Below are positions 26,085-34,903 of a stretch of 64,000 nt of DNA, one piece after another. The stretch lies in contig NZ_PGSG01000110.1 in the NCBI RefSeq assembly GCF_002843305.1, forward strand, positions 155,484-219,483, in the 5' to 3' direction. The stretch is from Streptomyces barkulensis (lineage in GTDB: Bacteria > Actinomycetota > Actinomycetes > Streptomycetales > Streptomycetaceae). Within the stretch, counting starts at the first letter, position 1; each line of letters begins with the position of its first letter. The position numbers and the translations under genes are program-made. The notes beneath the pieces were generated by a model. The model saw only the letters and a program-made list of their open reading frames with translations. It ran no database searches and was not told the DNA's origin.

Positions 26085-26668
26085 CCGCACGGGGCAACGC
26101 GCCCAAGCAGGACCGCAGCCGCGCCACCCGGCGGCGTCTGCTCCAGTCCGCGGTGGCCTGCCTGGCCGAGCGCGGCTGGACGGGCAGCACGGTCGCGGTC
26201 GTCGCCGAGCACGCGGGCGTCACCCGCGGGGCGGCCCAGCACCACTTCCCCACCCGCGAGGACCTGTTCACGGCGGCGGTGGAGTACGTCGCCGAGGAGC
26301 GGTCGGCCGTTGTACGGGACCTGCCCAGGCCGGCCGGCGTCCCAGAGGCCGTCGAGGCGATCGTGGGTCTCTACACCGGCGAACTCTTCCGCGCCGCGCT
26401 CCAGTTGTGGGTGGCCGCCTCCAACGAACCCCAGCTCGCGCCCCGGGTGGTCGCGCTGGAGGCGCGCATCGGCCGGGAGACGCACCGCATGGCGGTGCGT
26501 CTGCTGGGCGCGGACGAGAGCGTGCCCGGGGTGCGGGAGACCGTGCAGGGCCTGCTCGACATGGCCCGCGGTCTGGGCCTGGCCAACCTTCTGACCGACG
26601 ACGGCGCCCGCCGCGAGCGGGTCGTGGCCCAGTGGGCGGCCGTCGTCGAGGCGGCCCTGCGCGGCTGA
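26069..26668 (+). CDS. TetR-family regulator of the acyl-CoA operon
   Basis: 199 residues. The HTH lies at about 18-65: LLQSAVACLAERGWTGSTVA, then VTRGAAQHHFPTREDLFTAA. The C-terminal domain is the type usual in fatty-acid and branched-acid degradation regulators. It overlaps the hydratase gene by 16 bases, so it belongs to the same operon and probably represses it when no acyl-CoA ligand is present. GCATGC-GT-GCTTGC at 17564-17577 is the best candidate site. Confidence 0.82.
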   Translation: MGAPLTARGNAPKQDRSRATRRRLLQSAVACLAERGWTGSTVAVVAEHAGVTRGAAQHHFPTREDLFTAAVEYVAEERSAVVRDLPRPAGVPEAVEAIVGLYTGELFRAALQLWVAASNEPQLAPRVVALEARIGRETHRMAVRLLGADESVPGVRETVQGLLDMARGLGLANLLTDDGARRERVVAQWAAVVEAALRG

Positions 26669-26669
26669 C

Positions 26670-26711
26670 GGCCGCCCGGTCCGCCCCCGCGCGGGAGCGG
26701 ACCGGGCGGCC
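26670..26711. terminator. Bidirectional terminator between converging genes
   Basis: A perfect 15-bp stem (26670-26684 with 26697-26711), 12-base loop, directly after the TetR stop and 15 bases from the end of the converging fadH gene. Confidence 0.8.
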
Positions 26712-26725
26712 GCCGTGCCCGTGCC

Positions 26726-28756
26726 CTACAGGGCGGCCGCCAGACGGGTGCCCTGGTCGATCGCGCGCTTGGCGTCGAGCTCGGCGGCGATGTCGGCGCC
26801 GCCGATGAGGTGGGCCTTGACTCCGCGTCCGGCCAGCTCGTCGTACAGGTCGCGCCGGGGCTCCTGCCCGGTGCACAGCACGACGGTGTCCACCGGCAGC
26901 ACCCGGGGCCGCCCGTCGACGGTGATGTGCAGGCCCTCGTCGTCGATGCGCTCGTAGGCGACACCGGGGAGCATGGTGACGCCGCGCTGCCTGAGCTCGG
27001 TGCGGTGGATCCAGCCGGTGGTCTTGCCCAGGCCCGCGCCGACCTTGCTCGTCTTGCGCTGGAGCAGGTGGACGGTGCGCTCGGCGGCGGGGTGGGCGGG
27101 CTCGGTCAGGCCGCCGGGGGAGCGGTGCCCGGTGTCGACGCCCCAGCGGGTGAGGAACGCCTCGGTGCTCTCCGGCTCGCCCGGCCCGCCGGAACCGGGG
27201 TGGGTGAGGTAGGCGGCGACGTCGAAGCCGATGCCGCCCGCGCCCAGGATCGCCACGCGCCGGCCGACGGGCCTGCGGTCGTGGAGGACGTCGAGGTAAC
27301 CCACCACGCTGGGGTGGTCGATGCCGGGGATCCCGGGGACGCGGGGGGTGACGCCGGTGGCCAGGACGACCTCGTCGTGGCCGGCGTCCGCGAGCTGCTC
27401 CGCGGTCGCCTCGGCGCCCAGGCGCAGCCGGACGCCGAGGGCGTCGAGCCGGTGGCGGTAGTAGCGCAGGGTCTCGTCGAACTCCTGCTTACCGGGGACG
27501 CGGCGGGCGGTGTTGAGCTGCCCGCCGATCTCGGGGGCGGCGTCGTACAGGGTGACGGTGTGGCCGCGCTCGGCCGCGGAGACGGCGAAGGCGAGCCCGG
27601 CAGGCCCGGCGCCGACCACCGCGACGTCCCTGACCCGGCGGGTGGGCTCCAGGACGAGCTCGGTCTCGTGGCAGGCGCGGGGGTTGACCAGACAGGAAGT
27701 GATCTTGAGGCTGAAGGTGTGGTCGAGGCAGGCCTGGTTGCAGCCGATGCAGGTGTTGATCGCCTCGGGGGTACCGGCGGCGGCCTTGGCGACGAAGTCG
27801 GCGTCGGCGAGCATGGGGCGGGCCAGGGAGACCATGTCGGCGTCGCCGTCGGCGAGGATCCGCTCGGCCAGCTCGGGGTTGTTGATGCGGTTGCAGGTGA
27901 CCAGCGGGACGGAGACGGACCCCATCAGCCTGCGGGTGACCCAGGTGTAGGCGCCGCGGGGCACGGAGGTGGCGATGGTGGGGATGCGCGCCTCGTGCCA
28001 GCCGATACCGGTGTTGATGATGGTGGCGCCCGCGGCCTCGACGGCGCGGGCGAGCTCGACGACCTCGGGGAAGGTGGAGCCGCCGGGCACCAGGTCGAGC
28101 ATGGACAGCCGGTAGACGATGATGAAGTCCTCGCCGACGCGCTCGCGGACCCGGCGCACGATCTCGACGGGGAAGCGCATGCGGTTGGCGTACGAGCCGC
28201 CCCAGCGGTCGGTGCGGTGGTTGGTGGCGGAGGCGATGAACTCGTTGACGAGATAGCCCTCGGAGCCCATGATCTCCACGCCGTCGTAGCCCGCGGACCG
28301 GGCGAGGGCGGCGCTGTGGGCGAAGTCCTCGATGGTCTGCTCGATCTCGGCGTCGGTGAGTTCGCGCGGGGTGTGGGGGCTGATCGGGGCCTTCAGCGGG
28401 CTCGGGGCGACGAGGTCGGGGTGGTAGGCGTAGCGGCCGAAGTGGAGGATCTGCATCGCGATGCGGCCGCCCTCGGCGTGGACGGCGTCGGTGACGGCGC
28501 GGTGGCGTTCGGCCTCCTCCTCGGTGGTGAGCATGGCGCCGCCGGGGTAGGGGCGTCCGGCCTCGTTGGGGGCTATGCCGCCGGTGACGATCAGGCCGAC
28601 GCCGCCGCGGGCGCGCTCGGCGTAGAAGGCCGCCATCCGGGAGAAGCCGTCGGGGGCCTCCTCCAGTCCGACGTGCATCGAGCCCATGAGGACCCGGTTG
28701 GGCAGGGTGGTGAAGCCCAGGTCCAGCGGCCGGAGCAGGTGGGGGTAGGCGGTCAT
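26726..28756 (-). CDS. fadH: NADPH-dependent 2,4-dienoyl-CoA reductase (FadH family)
   Basis: 676 residues. The N-terminal half is an old-yellow-enzyme TIM barrel (NRVLMGSMHVGLE, GGSYANRMRFPVEIVRRV) that binds FMN. A Cys cluster CIGCNQACLDH with later cysteines holds a 4Fe-4S cluster. The C-terminal half has VAVVGAGPAGLAFAVSAAERG for FAD and VAILGAGGIGFDVAAYL for NADPH. Full FadH layout. It removes double bonds of unsaturated acyl-CoAs during beta-oxidation, consistent with the acyl-CoA operon alongside. The ATG at 28756 follows GGGAGA. Confidence 0.9.
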   Translation of the reverse strand: MTAYPHLLRPLDLGFTTLPNRVLMGSMHVGLEEAPDGFSRMAAFYAERARGGVGLIVTGGIAPNEAGRPYPGGAMLTTEEEAERHRAVTDAVHAEGGRIAMQILHFGRYAYHPDLVAPSPLKAPISPHTPRELTDAEIEQTIEDFAHSAALARSAGYDGVEIMGSEGYLVNEFIASATNHRTDRWGGSYANRMRFPVEIVRRVRERVGEDFIIVYRLSMLDLVPGGSTFPEVVELARAVEAAGATIINTGIGWHEARIPTIATSVPRGAYTWVTRRLMGSVSVPLVTCNRINNPELAERILADGDADMVSLARPMLADADFVAKAAAGTPEAINTCIGCNQACLDHTFSLKITSCLVNPRACHETELVLEPTRRVRDVAVVGAGPAGLAFAVSAAERGHTVTLYDAAPEIGGQLNTARRVPGKQEFDETLRYYRHRLDALGVRLRLGAEATAEQLADAGHDEVVLATGVTPRVPGIPGIDHPSVVGYLDVLHDRRPVGRRVAILGAGGIGFDVAAYLTHPGSGGPGEPESTEAFLTRWGVDTGHRSPGGLTEPAHPAAERTVHLLQRKTSKVGAGLGKTTGWIHRTELRQRGVTMLPGVAYERIDDEGLHITVDGRPRVLPVDTVVLCTGQEPRRDLYDELAGRGVKAHLIGGADIAAELDAKRAIDQGTRLAAAL

Positions 28757-28775
28757 GCGGTCGGTCTCCCGGTTC

Positions 28776-28813
28776 GGTGCGGGTGAGGGCTGCGGGTGCG
28801 GGTGAGGGCTGCG
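28776..28813. repeat. Two tandem copies of a 19-bp unit
   Basis: GGTGCGGGTGAGGGCTGCG is repeated twice, followed by a partial third copy, between fadH and the SnoaL-like gene. Confidence 0.8.
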
Positions 28814-28857
28814 GGTGAGGGCGAGGCGGCGGAAGGAGGAGCGGGACCGGCCGGCGG

Positions 28858-29250
28858 TCAGCGGCCGGCGGCCTCGCGCGAGATCCGCTCGAACTGCGCG
28901 CCCATGGCCTCGGCCAGCGCCTGGGCGGCGGACAGCGGGCGGACCATGACGGTGAGGTCGTCGATCCTGCCCTCCTCGTCGAAGTGCAGGAAGTCGCAGC
29001 CCTGGATCTGCCGGCCGCCGACCGTGGCGGTGAAGACGAGGGCGTGGTCGCGGCCGTCCGGGCCGGAGAACTCGCGGGTGTAGGAGAAGTCCTCGAAGAC
29101 CCGCATCACGCCGCGCAGGATCGCCGCGGTGATCGCCCTGCCCTCGTAGGGCCTGAACGCGACGGGGCTGGTGAAGACGACGTCCTCGGCCAGCAGGTCC
29201 GCCAGGGCCTGCTCGTCGCGGGCCTCCACGGCGCGCCGGAAGGGGTTCAT
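28858..29250 (-). CDS. SnoaL/NTF2-like nuclear-transport-factor-2 fold protein
   Basis: 130 residues from the ATG at 29250 (GAGGTGG upstream). The fold signature is RAVEARDEQALADLLAEDVV, a central ALVFTATVGGRQIQGCDFLH and IDDLTVMVRPLSAAQALAE. Such small proteins are often isomerases, hydrolases or ligand-binding partners of larger enzymes. It lies about 100 bases upstream of fadH on the same strand and divergent to a PadR regulator, which probably controls both genes. Substrate unknown. Confidence 0.75.
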   Translation of the reverse strand: MNPFRRAVEARDEQALADLLAEDVVFTSPVAFRPYEGRAITAAILRGVMRVFEDFSYTREFSGPDGRDHALVFTATVGGRQIQGCDFLHFDEEGRIDDLTVMVRPLSAAQALAEAMGAQFERISREAAGR

Positions 29251-29275
29251 GCCGACCACCTCGATAGCCAAAAAG

Positions 29276-29300
29276 TTTACTAGGTGCATTGGAGAGTAAA
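29276..29300. promoter_or_regulatory. Candidate PadR operator
   Basis: TTTACT-N13-AGTAAA, an inverted repeat in an AT-rich patch between the SnoaL-like gene and the divergent padR-type gene. Spacing fits a winged-helix dimer. Confidence 0.4.
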
Positions 29301-29420
29301 TCCTGGCGGGAAGTCTGTCCACACCGGGCCGGAGCCGTGCCCGCCGGCACGGAACCGAAGGGGGAGCCGGTGCGGAACGGTCGATTTGTCGGCAGGTCGC
29401 CCTCGTGCTCCAATACGGGG

Positions 29421-30038
29421 ATGGCTCTGCGCAACGCGGTGATGGCAGCCCTTCTGGAAGGCGAGGCGTCGGGCTGGGACCTGGCCAAGGGATTCGACTC
29501 CTCGGTCGCCAACTTCTGGACGGCCACCCCCCAGCAGCTCTACCGCGAACTCGAGCGCATGGAGCGGGAGGGGCTCGTGGCGGCCCGCGTCGTCCAGCAG
29601 GAGCGCCGGCCCAACAAGCGGCTGTTCTCCCTGACCGAGGCGGGATACGCCGCACTGCGCGACTACACCGCCGCCGCCCTGGCCCGGCCCACCGTCATCC
29701 GCGACGAACTGCTGGTGAAGGTCCAGAGCGCCGACGTGGGCGACATCGAGGGCGTCCGGGCCGCCGTCGAGACGCAACTGGAGTGGTCGACGGCCAAACT
29801 GGCCCGCTACGAGCGGGGGCGCGCCAAGCTGCTGGACGGGCGCACCGAGGAGGAGTACTTCGCCCGGGCCCGGCGCGTGGGCCCCTACCTCACACTGCTG
29901 CGCGGCATCGCCTTCGAGCGCGAGAACCTGCAGTGGTGCGAGACCGCCCTGAGGGTCCTGCGGCAGCGCGGCGCCGGTGCGGGCCCCGGCGACGGCGGGC
30001 GCGGGGACACGGTGGAGGCGTCCGGCCGCCGGCGATGA
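29421..30038 (+). CDS. PadR-family transcriptional regulator
   Basis: 205 residues from the ATG at 29421. The winged helix is clear: MALRNAVMAALLEGEASGWD, FWTATPQQLYRELERMEREG and RRPNKRLFSLTEAGYAAL. The C-terminal helical region (LEWSTAKLARYERGRAKLL) is the PadR dimerisation arm. The gene is divergent from the SnoaL-like and fadH genes, and a TTTACT-N13-AGTAAA repeat lies between them. PadR proteins typically repress a neighbouring divergent operon and respond to phenolics or drugs; the signal here is unknown. Confidence 0.85.
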   Translation: MALRNAVMAALLEGEASGWDLAKGFDSSVANFWTATPQQLYRELERMEREGLVAARVVQQERRPNKRLFSLTEAGYAALRDYTAAALARPTVIRDELLVKVQSADVGDIEGVRAAVETQLEWSTAKLARYERGRAKLLDGRTEEEYFARARRVGPYLTLLRGIAFERENLQWCETALRVLRQRGAGAGPGDGGRGDTVEASGRRR

Positions 30039-30093
30039 GCGGCCGGACGCCCGCGGACCGGGCTCCGGATGACGGCCCGGACGGTGCCCCGGA

Positions 30094-30465
30094 CTATGCT
30101 CCGGATCCCACCGCACCACCGGGCACCAGATCCGGATGCGCCTCCAGCAGCCGCTCGGGCGCCGCCTGCCGCCACGAGTCGACGAGGATGTCCCGCAGCT
30201 CGGCGATGTCCTCCAGGGCGGCCAGCCTGACCCGCACCCACGCCGAGGACACCTCGTGGGGCGGCACCCAGAACTTCTCCGGCTCAGCCGCGATCAGCTC
30301 GGTGCGCTCAAGGCGCGGGCAGCGCACGGCGACGGAGGTCTCGTCGTCGGGGACCGTGATGTACATCTTCCCGGCCACCCGGAAGGTGGGCATGCTCCAC
30401 GCCTCCTTCTCCACGGTCTCCGGGAGGGACAGCGCGATACGTCGGACGTCGTCGGAATCGATCAC
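30094..30465 (-). CDS. MmcQ/YjbR-family DNA-binding-like protein
   Basis: 123 residues, GTG start. It has the MmcQ/YjbR pattern: VRRIALSLPETVEKEAWSMP, FRVAGKMYITV, and C-terminal VRLAALEDIAELRDILVDSW. The fold resembles a winged-helix-like DNA-binding domain, but no function is established. It stands alone between the PadR gene and the des operon. Confidence 0.78.
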   Translation of the reverse strand: MIDSDDVRRIALSLPETVEKEAWSMPTFRVAGKMYITVPDDETSVAVRCPRLERTELIAAEPEKFWVPPHEVSSAWVRVRLAALEDIAELRDILVDSWRQAAPERLLEAHPDLVPGGAVGSGA

Positions 30466-30522
30466 GGCGATACCGTAGCCGCGACCACCGACACGGCCGT
30501 GCCGCGCCGGGGCCCCGGTCCC

Positions 30523-31161
30523 TCAGGAGGGCCGGGAGGCGGTGCGGGAGAGGAAGGCGTCCCGGTCGAGGAAGACCAACCGGGCCCGCTTGTGCGGCAG
30601 TTCGATCTCGGGGCCGAGGACGAAACCGGTACGCAGCAGCCGGGAGACCGCCTTCTCGTTGCGGGCGTCGGGCTCGGCGACGATCCGCCTGCGGCCGGGG
30701 TCCTCGGCCAGCAGGTGGGCCAGGAAGACGGTCAGCAGGGTGCCGGTGAAGCCCGGCCGCGCCCCGCCGTCCGCCGGGCCGACCATCAGATGGAGGCCGT
30801 AGTCCCCCGGCCGCACCTCGTAGTACTCGCCGACCGGGTCGGCGTCCGGCTCGTAGGTCTGGAAGAGGGCGACCGGCCGGTCGTCGAGGTGGATCAGGTA
30901 GGCGTGGTGCGTGGACAGGGAGTCCAGGTACTCGTAGATCTCCAGGACCTGCTCGCGGGTGTGGTCCAGCATCCCCCAGAAGCGGGCCCGCTCCCGGGTC
31001 ACCCAGTCATACAGCAGATCGATGTCGCGGGCGGGGTCCACGGGGACGACGCGGACCGTGCCGAAGCCCTCGACGCGGGCCTCGTGCACGGCTTGGCGAC
31101 GCCGGGGGGCCGAGGGCGCGGAGGGGGCGGAGGCGCCGGAGGGCGCGGCCGGGTCGGTCAC
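30523..31161 (-). CDS. desH: GNAT acyltransferase at the end of the des operon (DesH-type)
   Basis: 212 residues. An Ala/Ser/Pro-rich N-terminal tail precedes a siderophore-type GNAT domain like DesC or IucB: VDPARDIDLLYDWVTRERAR, DYGLHLMVGP, and VAEPDARNEKAVSRLLRTGF. These enzymes acylate hydroxylated diamines. It is a second acyltransferase besides DesC, and its GTG overlaps the stop of the penicillin-acylase-like gene. From memory, the pair has been called desG/desH in some actinobacterial des clusters and linked to aryl-capped desferrioxamines; I could not check this here. Confidence 0.75.
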   Translation of the reverse strand: MTDPAAPSGASAPSAPSAPRRRQAVHEARVEGFGTVRVVPVDPARDIDLLYDWVTRERARFWGMLDHTREQVLEIYEYLDSLSTHHAYLIHLDDRPVALFQTYEPDADPVGEYYEVRPGDYGLHLMVGPADGGARPGFTGTLLTVFLAHLLAEDPGRRRIVAEPDARNEKAVSRLLRTGFVLGPEIELPHKRARLVFLDRDAFLSRTASRPS

Positions 31162-33347
31162 TTCTCTCCTCGGTCGGAGGCTGCGGACGGTACGGATGGT
31201 ACCGGCGGTGCGGCGGGCTCCTCGGCGAGCTTCTCCCAGTCGGTGACGACCGGGACCAGCTCGCAGCGCGCCCACGGCGAAAGCTGGTCGCGGTGGTGCG
31301 GGTCCCCGGGCACGCCCGAGGCACCGAGCGGCACCACCCAGGCGCTGTCCTCACGGCGGGCGAGGTCCCACACGTAGCGGGCGGCGGAGGCGCGGGCGCT
31401 GAGGTCGGTGACCCCGGGCACGCTGGAGGTGGCCAGCACGCAGTCGTGGTCGCCGGCGAGGGAGGGCCAGGGCTCGCCGGGATCGGCCGGCAGCGCCTGC
31501 CAGGGCGCGAGCCGGTGGGTGTCGCCCCACCGCGCCGGCGGGCCCTGGACGGCGGCCTCGCCGGCCGCCACCTCCTCGACGGCGGCCCGTACGGCCGCGG
31601 CCCGGTCCGCGAGTGGCAGGAGGTCCGTGGCCAGCAGATGCTCCAGGGCGTATCCGACGCGGGGCACGAGCGCGAGCCAGGGCCGGAAGACCTCCGGTGC
31701 GGGCGGCGGGTCCGCCAGCGGCCGCAGCAGCGGATGCCTCGCCAGCAGCCTGACCGTCGCGGTGCGGACGGCGGCGAAGGAGGCGGCGCCGGCGCTGTCG
31801 GCGTCCATACGGCGGTCCCAGTCCAGCAGCCGTTCCCGCAACCGCCGGGCGTCCGGCCCCAGTTCCCCGGGGTCGGTGCGCGCCAGCAGGTCCAGCAGGG
31901 GCGCGGCCGAGGCCAGCAGGGTGTCGCGGTGGACGGCCGCCATGTCCTTCGCGGACCACACGGCCCGCTCCGCCAGCAGCTCCCGGATGCGTTCGGCCCG
32001 GTGCGGCGGTGCGAACTCCGCACCGAGGGGTTCGGCGATCCCGCGCTGGTTGGCCATGACCGCCACGCCCTCGACACGTTCGCGCGGCATCGGCCCGTGC
32101 CAGGCCCGCCAGGCGTACCGGGGCTCCCAGGCGGGCACGACCCGTATCCGGTTGTCCGGGTGGCGCACGGGGACGGCGCCCGCCACCCGGTGCAGCGTCC
32201 CGCCCGCGGTGTCGGCGGCCAGGACGACGTTGACGGGCTCCACCCAGCCGTCCAGGGCGCGGTCGACGTCGGCGACGGAGCGGGCCCGCAGCAGGGCGGG
32301 AAGCACCCGGAAGCCGAGGTCCGCGCTCACCCGCGGGGGGTGGCGCAGGGAGAGCGCGCCGAAGACGTCCCCGGCCGGGGAGTCCCGCACCGGGGAGTCC
32401 GGGTCCGCCCAGTGCGCCGCCTCGTCGCCGTCGGCGATGACGGGGCCGCGCTCGGTCTCGATCACCTCGACCGTCACCGGCTCGCCGCCGGCCACCTCGA
32501 TCGTCTCCACCCGGCGCTCGGCGGGCCGCCACCCGTCCGGGCCCAGCGCCTCCACCCGCTCCCCGCCCGGCCCGGTGCGCCGCAGCCGCTCGCGGTAGAG
32601 GTCCTGGTAGTCGGCCATGGCGTTGGTGATGGCCCAGGCCACCGGGCCGGCATGGCCGAAGTGGGCGATGCCGGGGACACCGGGGACGGCGAGGCCGACG
32701 ACGTCGAACTCCGGGCAGGCCAGCCGGATCTGCTGGTAGACCCCCGGGGCCTCGATGAACCGGTGGGGGTCGCCCGCGACGATCGCCGCGCCCGTGGTGC
32801 TGTGTTCCGGCGGGACGAGCCAGCTGTTGCTGCCGGAGGTGCCGGGCCCGTCGGTGGCGAACACCCCCACCCACTCGGGCCCCAGACGGCGGGCGACGGC
32901 GTCGCGCCAGAGCTTGGCCGGGAAGCCCGCGAACAGGATGTGCGCCGACAGCCAGACGCCCAGCGGCGTCCACGGCCGCCAGCGGCCGGGGGCCAGGCCA
33001 GTGGCGGCGAACTCCGGGGCCCGGGCGGCCCCTTCCGCCAGCCCGTCGTTGACCCCGTCGACATAGAAGCGGATCCAGGCGGCGGTGCCGGGATCCTCGC
33101 GCTCCAGGGTGTCCATGCACCGCCGGGCGGTGTCCTCCAGCCGCACCCGCCGCGCGAACCGGTCCCAGGAGACGGCCTCCGCACCGAGGAACGACGCGGT
33201 GGTGCCCTGCGCGCGGTGCCGCTCGACCTCGATCTGCCAGGCGCGGTCGGCCGCCGCGTTGCGTCCCTGGGCGTACGCCAGCTCGTCCGCGCCGTCCGCG
33301 CGCAGATGCGGTACGCCCCAGGCGTCCCGGTAGACCCTCACGGTCAT
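31158..33347 (-). CDS. desG: Penicillin-acylase-family Ntn hydrolase in the des operon (DesG-type)
   Basis: 729 residues. The alpha part opens with RVYRDAWGVPHLRADG and lacks a signal peptide, so a cytoplasmic location is likely, unlike classical periplasmic penicillin acylases. The maturation site is TSGSNSW. Ser173 would become the N-terminal nucleophile after self-cleavage. GDPHRFIEAPGVYQQIRLA and GIAHFGHAGPVAWAITNAMAD follow as in the family. Start and stop overlap neighbours by four bases on both sides. It may hydrolyse an amide-linked acyl group or supply aryl-acyl groups for desferrioxamine capping. Substrate is inferred from location only. Confidence 0.82.
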   Translation of the reverse strand: MTVRVYRDAWGVPHLRADGADELAYAQGRNAAADRAWQIEVERHRAQGTTASFLGAEAVSWDRFARRVRLEDTARRCMDTLEREDPGTAAWIRFYVDGVNDGLAEGAARAPEFAATGLAPGRWRPWTPLGVWLSAHILFAGFPAKLWRDAVARRLGPEWVGVFATDGPGTSGSNSWLVPPEHSTTGAAIVAGDPHRFIEAPGVYQQIRLACPEFDVVGLAVPGVPGIAHFGHAGPVAWAITNAMADYQDLYRERLRRTGPGGERVEALGPDGWRPAERRVETIEVAGGEPVTVEVIETERGPVIADGDEAAHWADPDSPVRDSPAGDVFGALSLRHPPRVSADLGFRVLPALLRARSVADVDRALDGWVEPVNVVLAADTAGGTLHRVAGAVPVRHPDNRIRVVPAWEPRYAWRAWHGPMPRERVEGVAVMANQRGIAEPLGAEFAPPHRAERIRELLAERAVWSAKDMAAVHRDTLLASAAPLLDLLARTDPGELGPDARRLRERLLDWDRRMDADSAGAASFAAVRTATVRLLARHPLLRPLADPPPAPEVFRPWLALVPRVGYALEHLLATDLLPLADRAAAVRAAVEEVAAGEAAVQGPPARWGDTHRLAPWQALPADPGEPWPSLAGDHDCVLATSSVPGVTDLSARASAARYVWDLARREDSAWVVPLGASGVPGDPHHRDQLSPWARCELVPVVTDWEKLAEEPAAPPVPSVPSAASDRGEK

Positions 33348-34897
33348 GCTCGATCCCCCTTCCCGGCGGCGGACCGCCCGGCGCGGCCCAGCAGCAGGCC
33401 GGCCGCGCAGCCGCCCGCGAGGACCGCCGCGGCGCCGGCCAGCTGCCCGGTCCGCAGACCGGAGGCGAACGCCTCGGCGACCGCGGCCAGATCCGCCTCC
33501 CGGGAGACCCGGGCCAGGGCGGCGGGCAGCGACTGCGCGGCGCCGGCCGAGTCCGGCAGCAGGGCGGCGAACCGGGAGGCCAGGACCGCCCCCAGGACGG
33601 CGACGCCCAGACCGGCGCCCATCTCGGTGAGGGTGCCGTTGACACCGGCTCCCGCGCCCGCCTTCTCCTTGGGGATCGAGCTCATGACGGCCTCGGCGAT
33701 GGCCGGATTGGCGCAGCCGCAGCCCGCCCCCATCAGCACCAGGCCGAACAGGATCCCGCCGTAGCCCCCGTCGCCGACGAGTGCGACGACCGCGAGGCCG
33801 GCCGCCATCACGGCCATGCCCGAGGCGATCATCACCGGCAGGCCGAAGCGCGCGATCAGCCGCGCGGAGGCGCCGGTGAAGTTCACCAGCACCACCGTCA
33901 GCGCGAAGGGCGCGACGGCCAGCCCCGCCTGGAGCGGGCTGTCGCCGCGGACGAACTGGAACTGCTGCGTGAGCAGGTACAGGGCGCCGCCGCTGCCGAA
34001 GGTGATCAGCACGACACCCGTCACGGCCCCGGTGAAGCGGCGGCTGCGGAACAGGGCCGGGTCCAGCATCGGATGCTCCGTGCGCCGCTCCCAGCGCAGG
34101 AAGACCGCCAGCACGGCGGCGCCCAGCACGGCCGGCACCAGGATCCGGGGAGAGCCCCAGCCCTCCTCCGGCCCGGTGATGACGGCGTAGACCACACAGG
34201 TCATGCCGGTGACGGAGAGCACCAGGCCCGGCAGGTCGAGGCGGCCGCCGCGAGGGTCGCGGCTCTCGGGTACCAGGACCGCGACGGCGACCAGGCCGAT
34301 GAGCACCACCGGGATGTTGATCAGGAAGATCGCACCCCACCAGTAGTGGCTGAGCACCAGCCCGCCGACGACCGGCCCGGAGGCGAAGCCGAGGGCGTTG
34401 ACGGCACCCCACAGGCCGATGGCCTTGGGCCGCTCGCTCGCGTCGAAGACCTGCATGACGACGGCGAGGGTGGTCGTCAGCAGCAGCGCCGCGCCCACGC
34501 CCATGCCCGCGCGGGCCGCGATGAGCTGGGCGGAGGAGGAGGCGAGTCCCGCCGCCAGCGAGCCGGCCCCGAACAGGGCCAGCCCGGCCAGCAGCATCCG
34601 CTTGCGTCCGTAGCGGTCGGCGGCGTTGCCCGCCGCGAGCAGCAGGCCCGCCTGCACCAGCGCGTAGGCGTTGATCATCCACTGGATGTCGGCGGTGGAC
34701 GCGCCCAGCTCGCCGGTCAGCGACGGGATCGCCACGTTGAGCACGGTGTTGTCGAGCACCACGACGAGCTCGGCCAGGCAGACCACGGCCAGGATCGCCC
34801 AGCGGGCGGGGTGCCCGCCGGGTGGTCCGGCCGCCGCCGAATCGGGTGCGGGACCGGGCGCCGGGCCGGCGCCGGTGGCCGGGTCGGTCGTCACCAC
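33344..34897 (-). CDS. MFS exporter, DHA2 (14-helix) family, probable siderophore exporter
   Basis: 517 residues with about 14 membrane helices after a Pro/Ala-rich N-terminus. Motif A (NAADRYGRKRML), VVLDNTVLNVAIPSL in helix 1 and SGPVVGGLVL in motif C mark the DHA2 drug:H+ antiporter family. Start GTG at 34897 with GGGAGG upstream; the next codon is a second possible GTG. It lies six bases after desD, and its stop overlaps the acylase start (ATGA). A role in exporting desferrioxamine is the natural inference. Confidence 0.85.
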   Translation of the reverse strand: MVTTDPATGAGPAPGPAPDSAAAGPPGGHPARWAILAVVCLAELVVVLDNTVLNVAIPSLTGELGASTADIQWMINAYALVQAGLLLAAGNAADRYGRKRMLLAGLALFGAGSLAAGLASSSAQLIAARAGMGVGAALLLTTTLAVVMQVFDASERPKAIGLWGAVNALGFASGPVVGGLVLSHYWWGAIFLINIPVVLIGLVAVAVLVPESRDPRGGRLDLPGLVLSVTGMTCVVYAVITGPEEGWGSPRILVPAVLGAAVLAVFLRWERRTEHPMLDPALFRSRRFTGAVTGVVLITFGSGGALYLLTQQFQFVRGDSPLQAGLAVAPFALTVVLVNFTGASARLIARFGLPVMIASGMAVMAAGLAVVALVGDGGYGGILFGLVLMGAGCGCANPAIAEAVMSSIPKEKAGAGAGVNGTLTEMGAGLGVAVLGAVLASRFAALLPDSAGAAQSLPAALARVSREADLAAVAEAFASGLRTGQLAGAAAVLAGGCAAGLLLGRAGRSAAGKGDRA

Positions 34898-34903
34898 GGT
34901 GTG

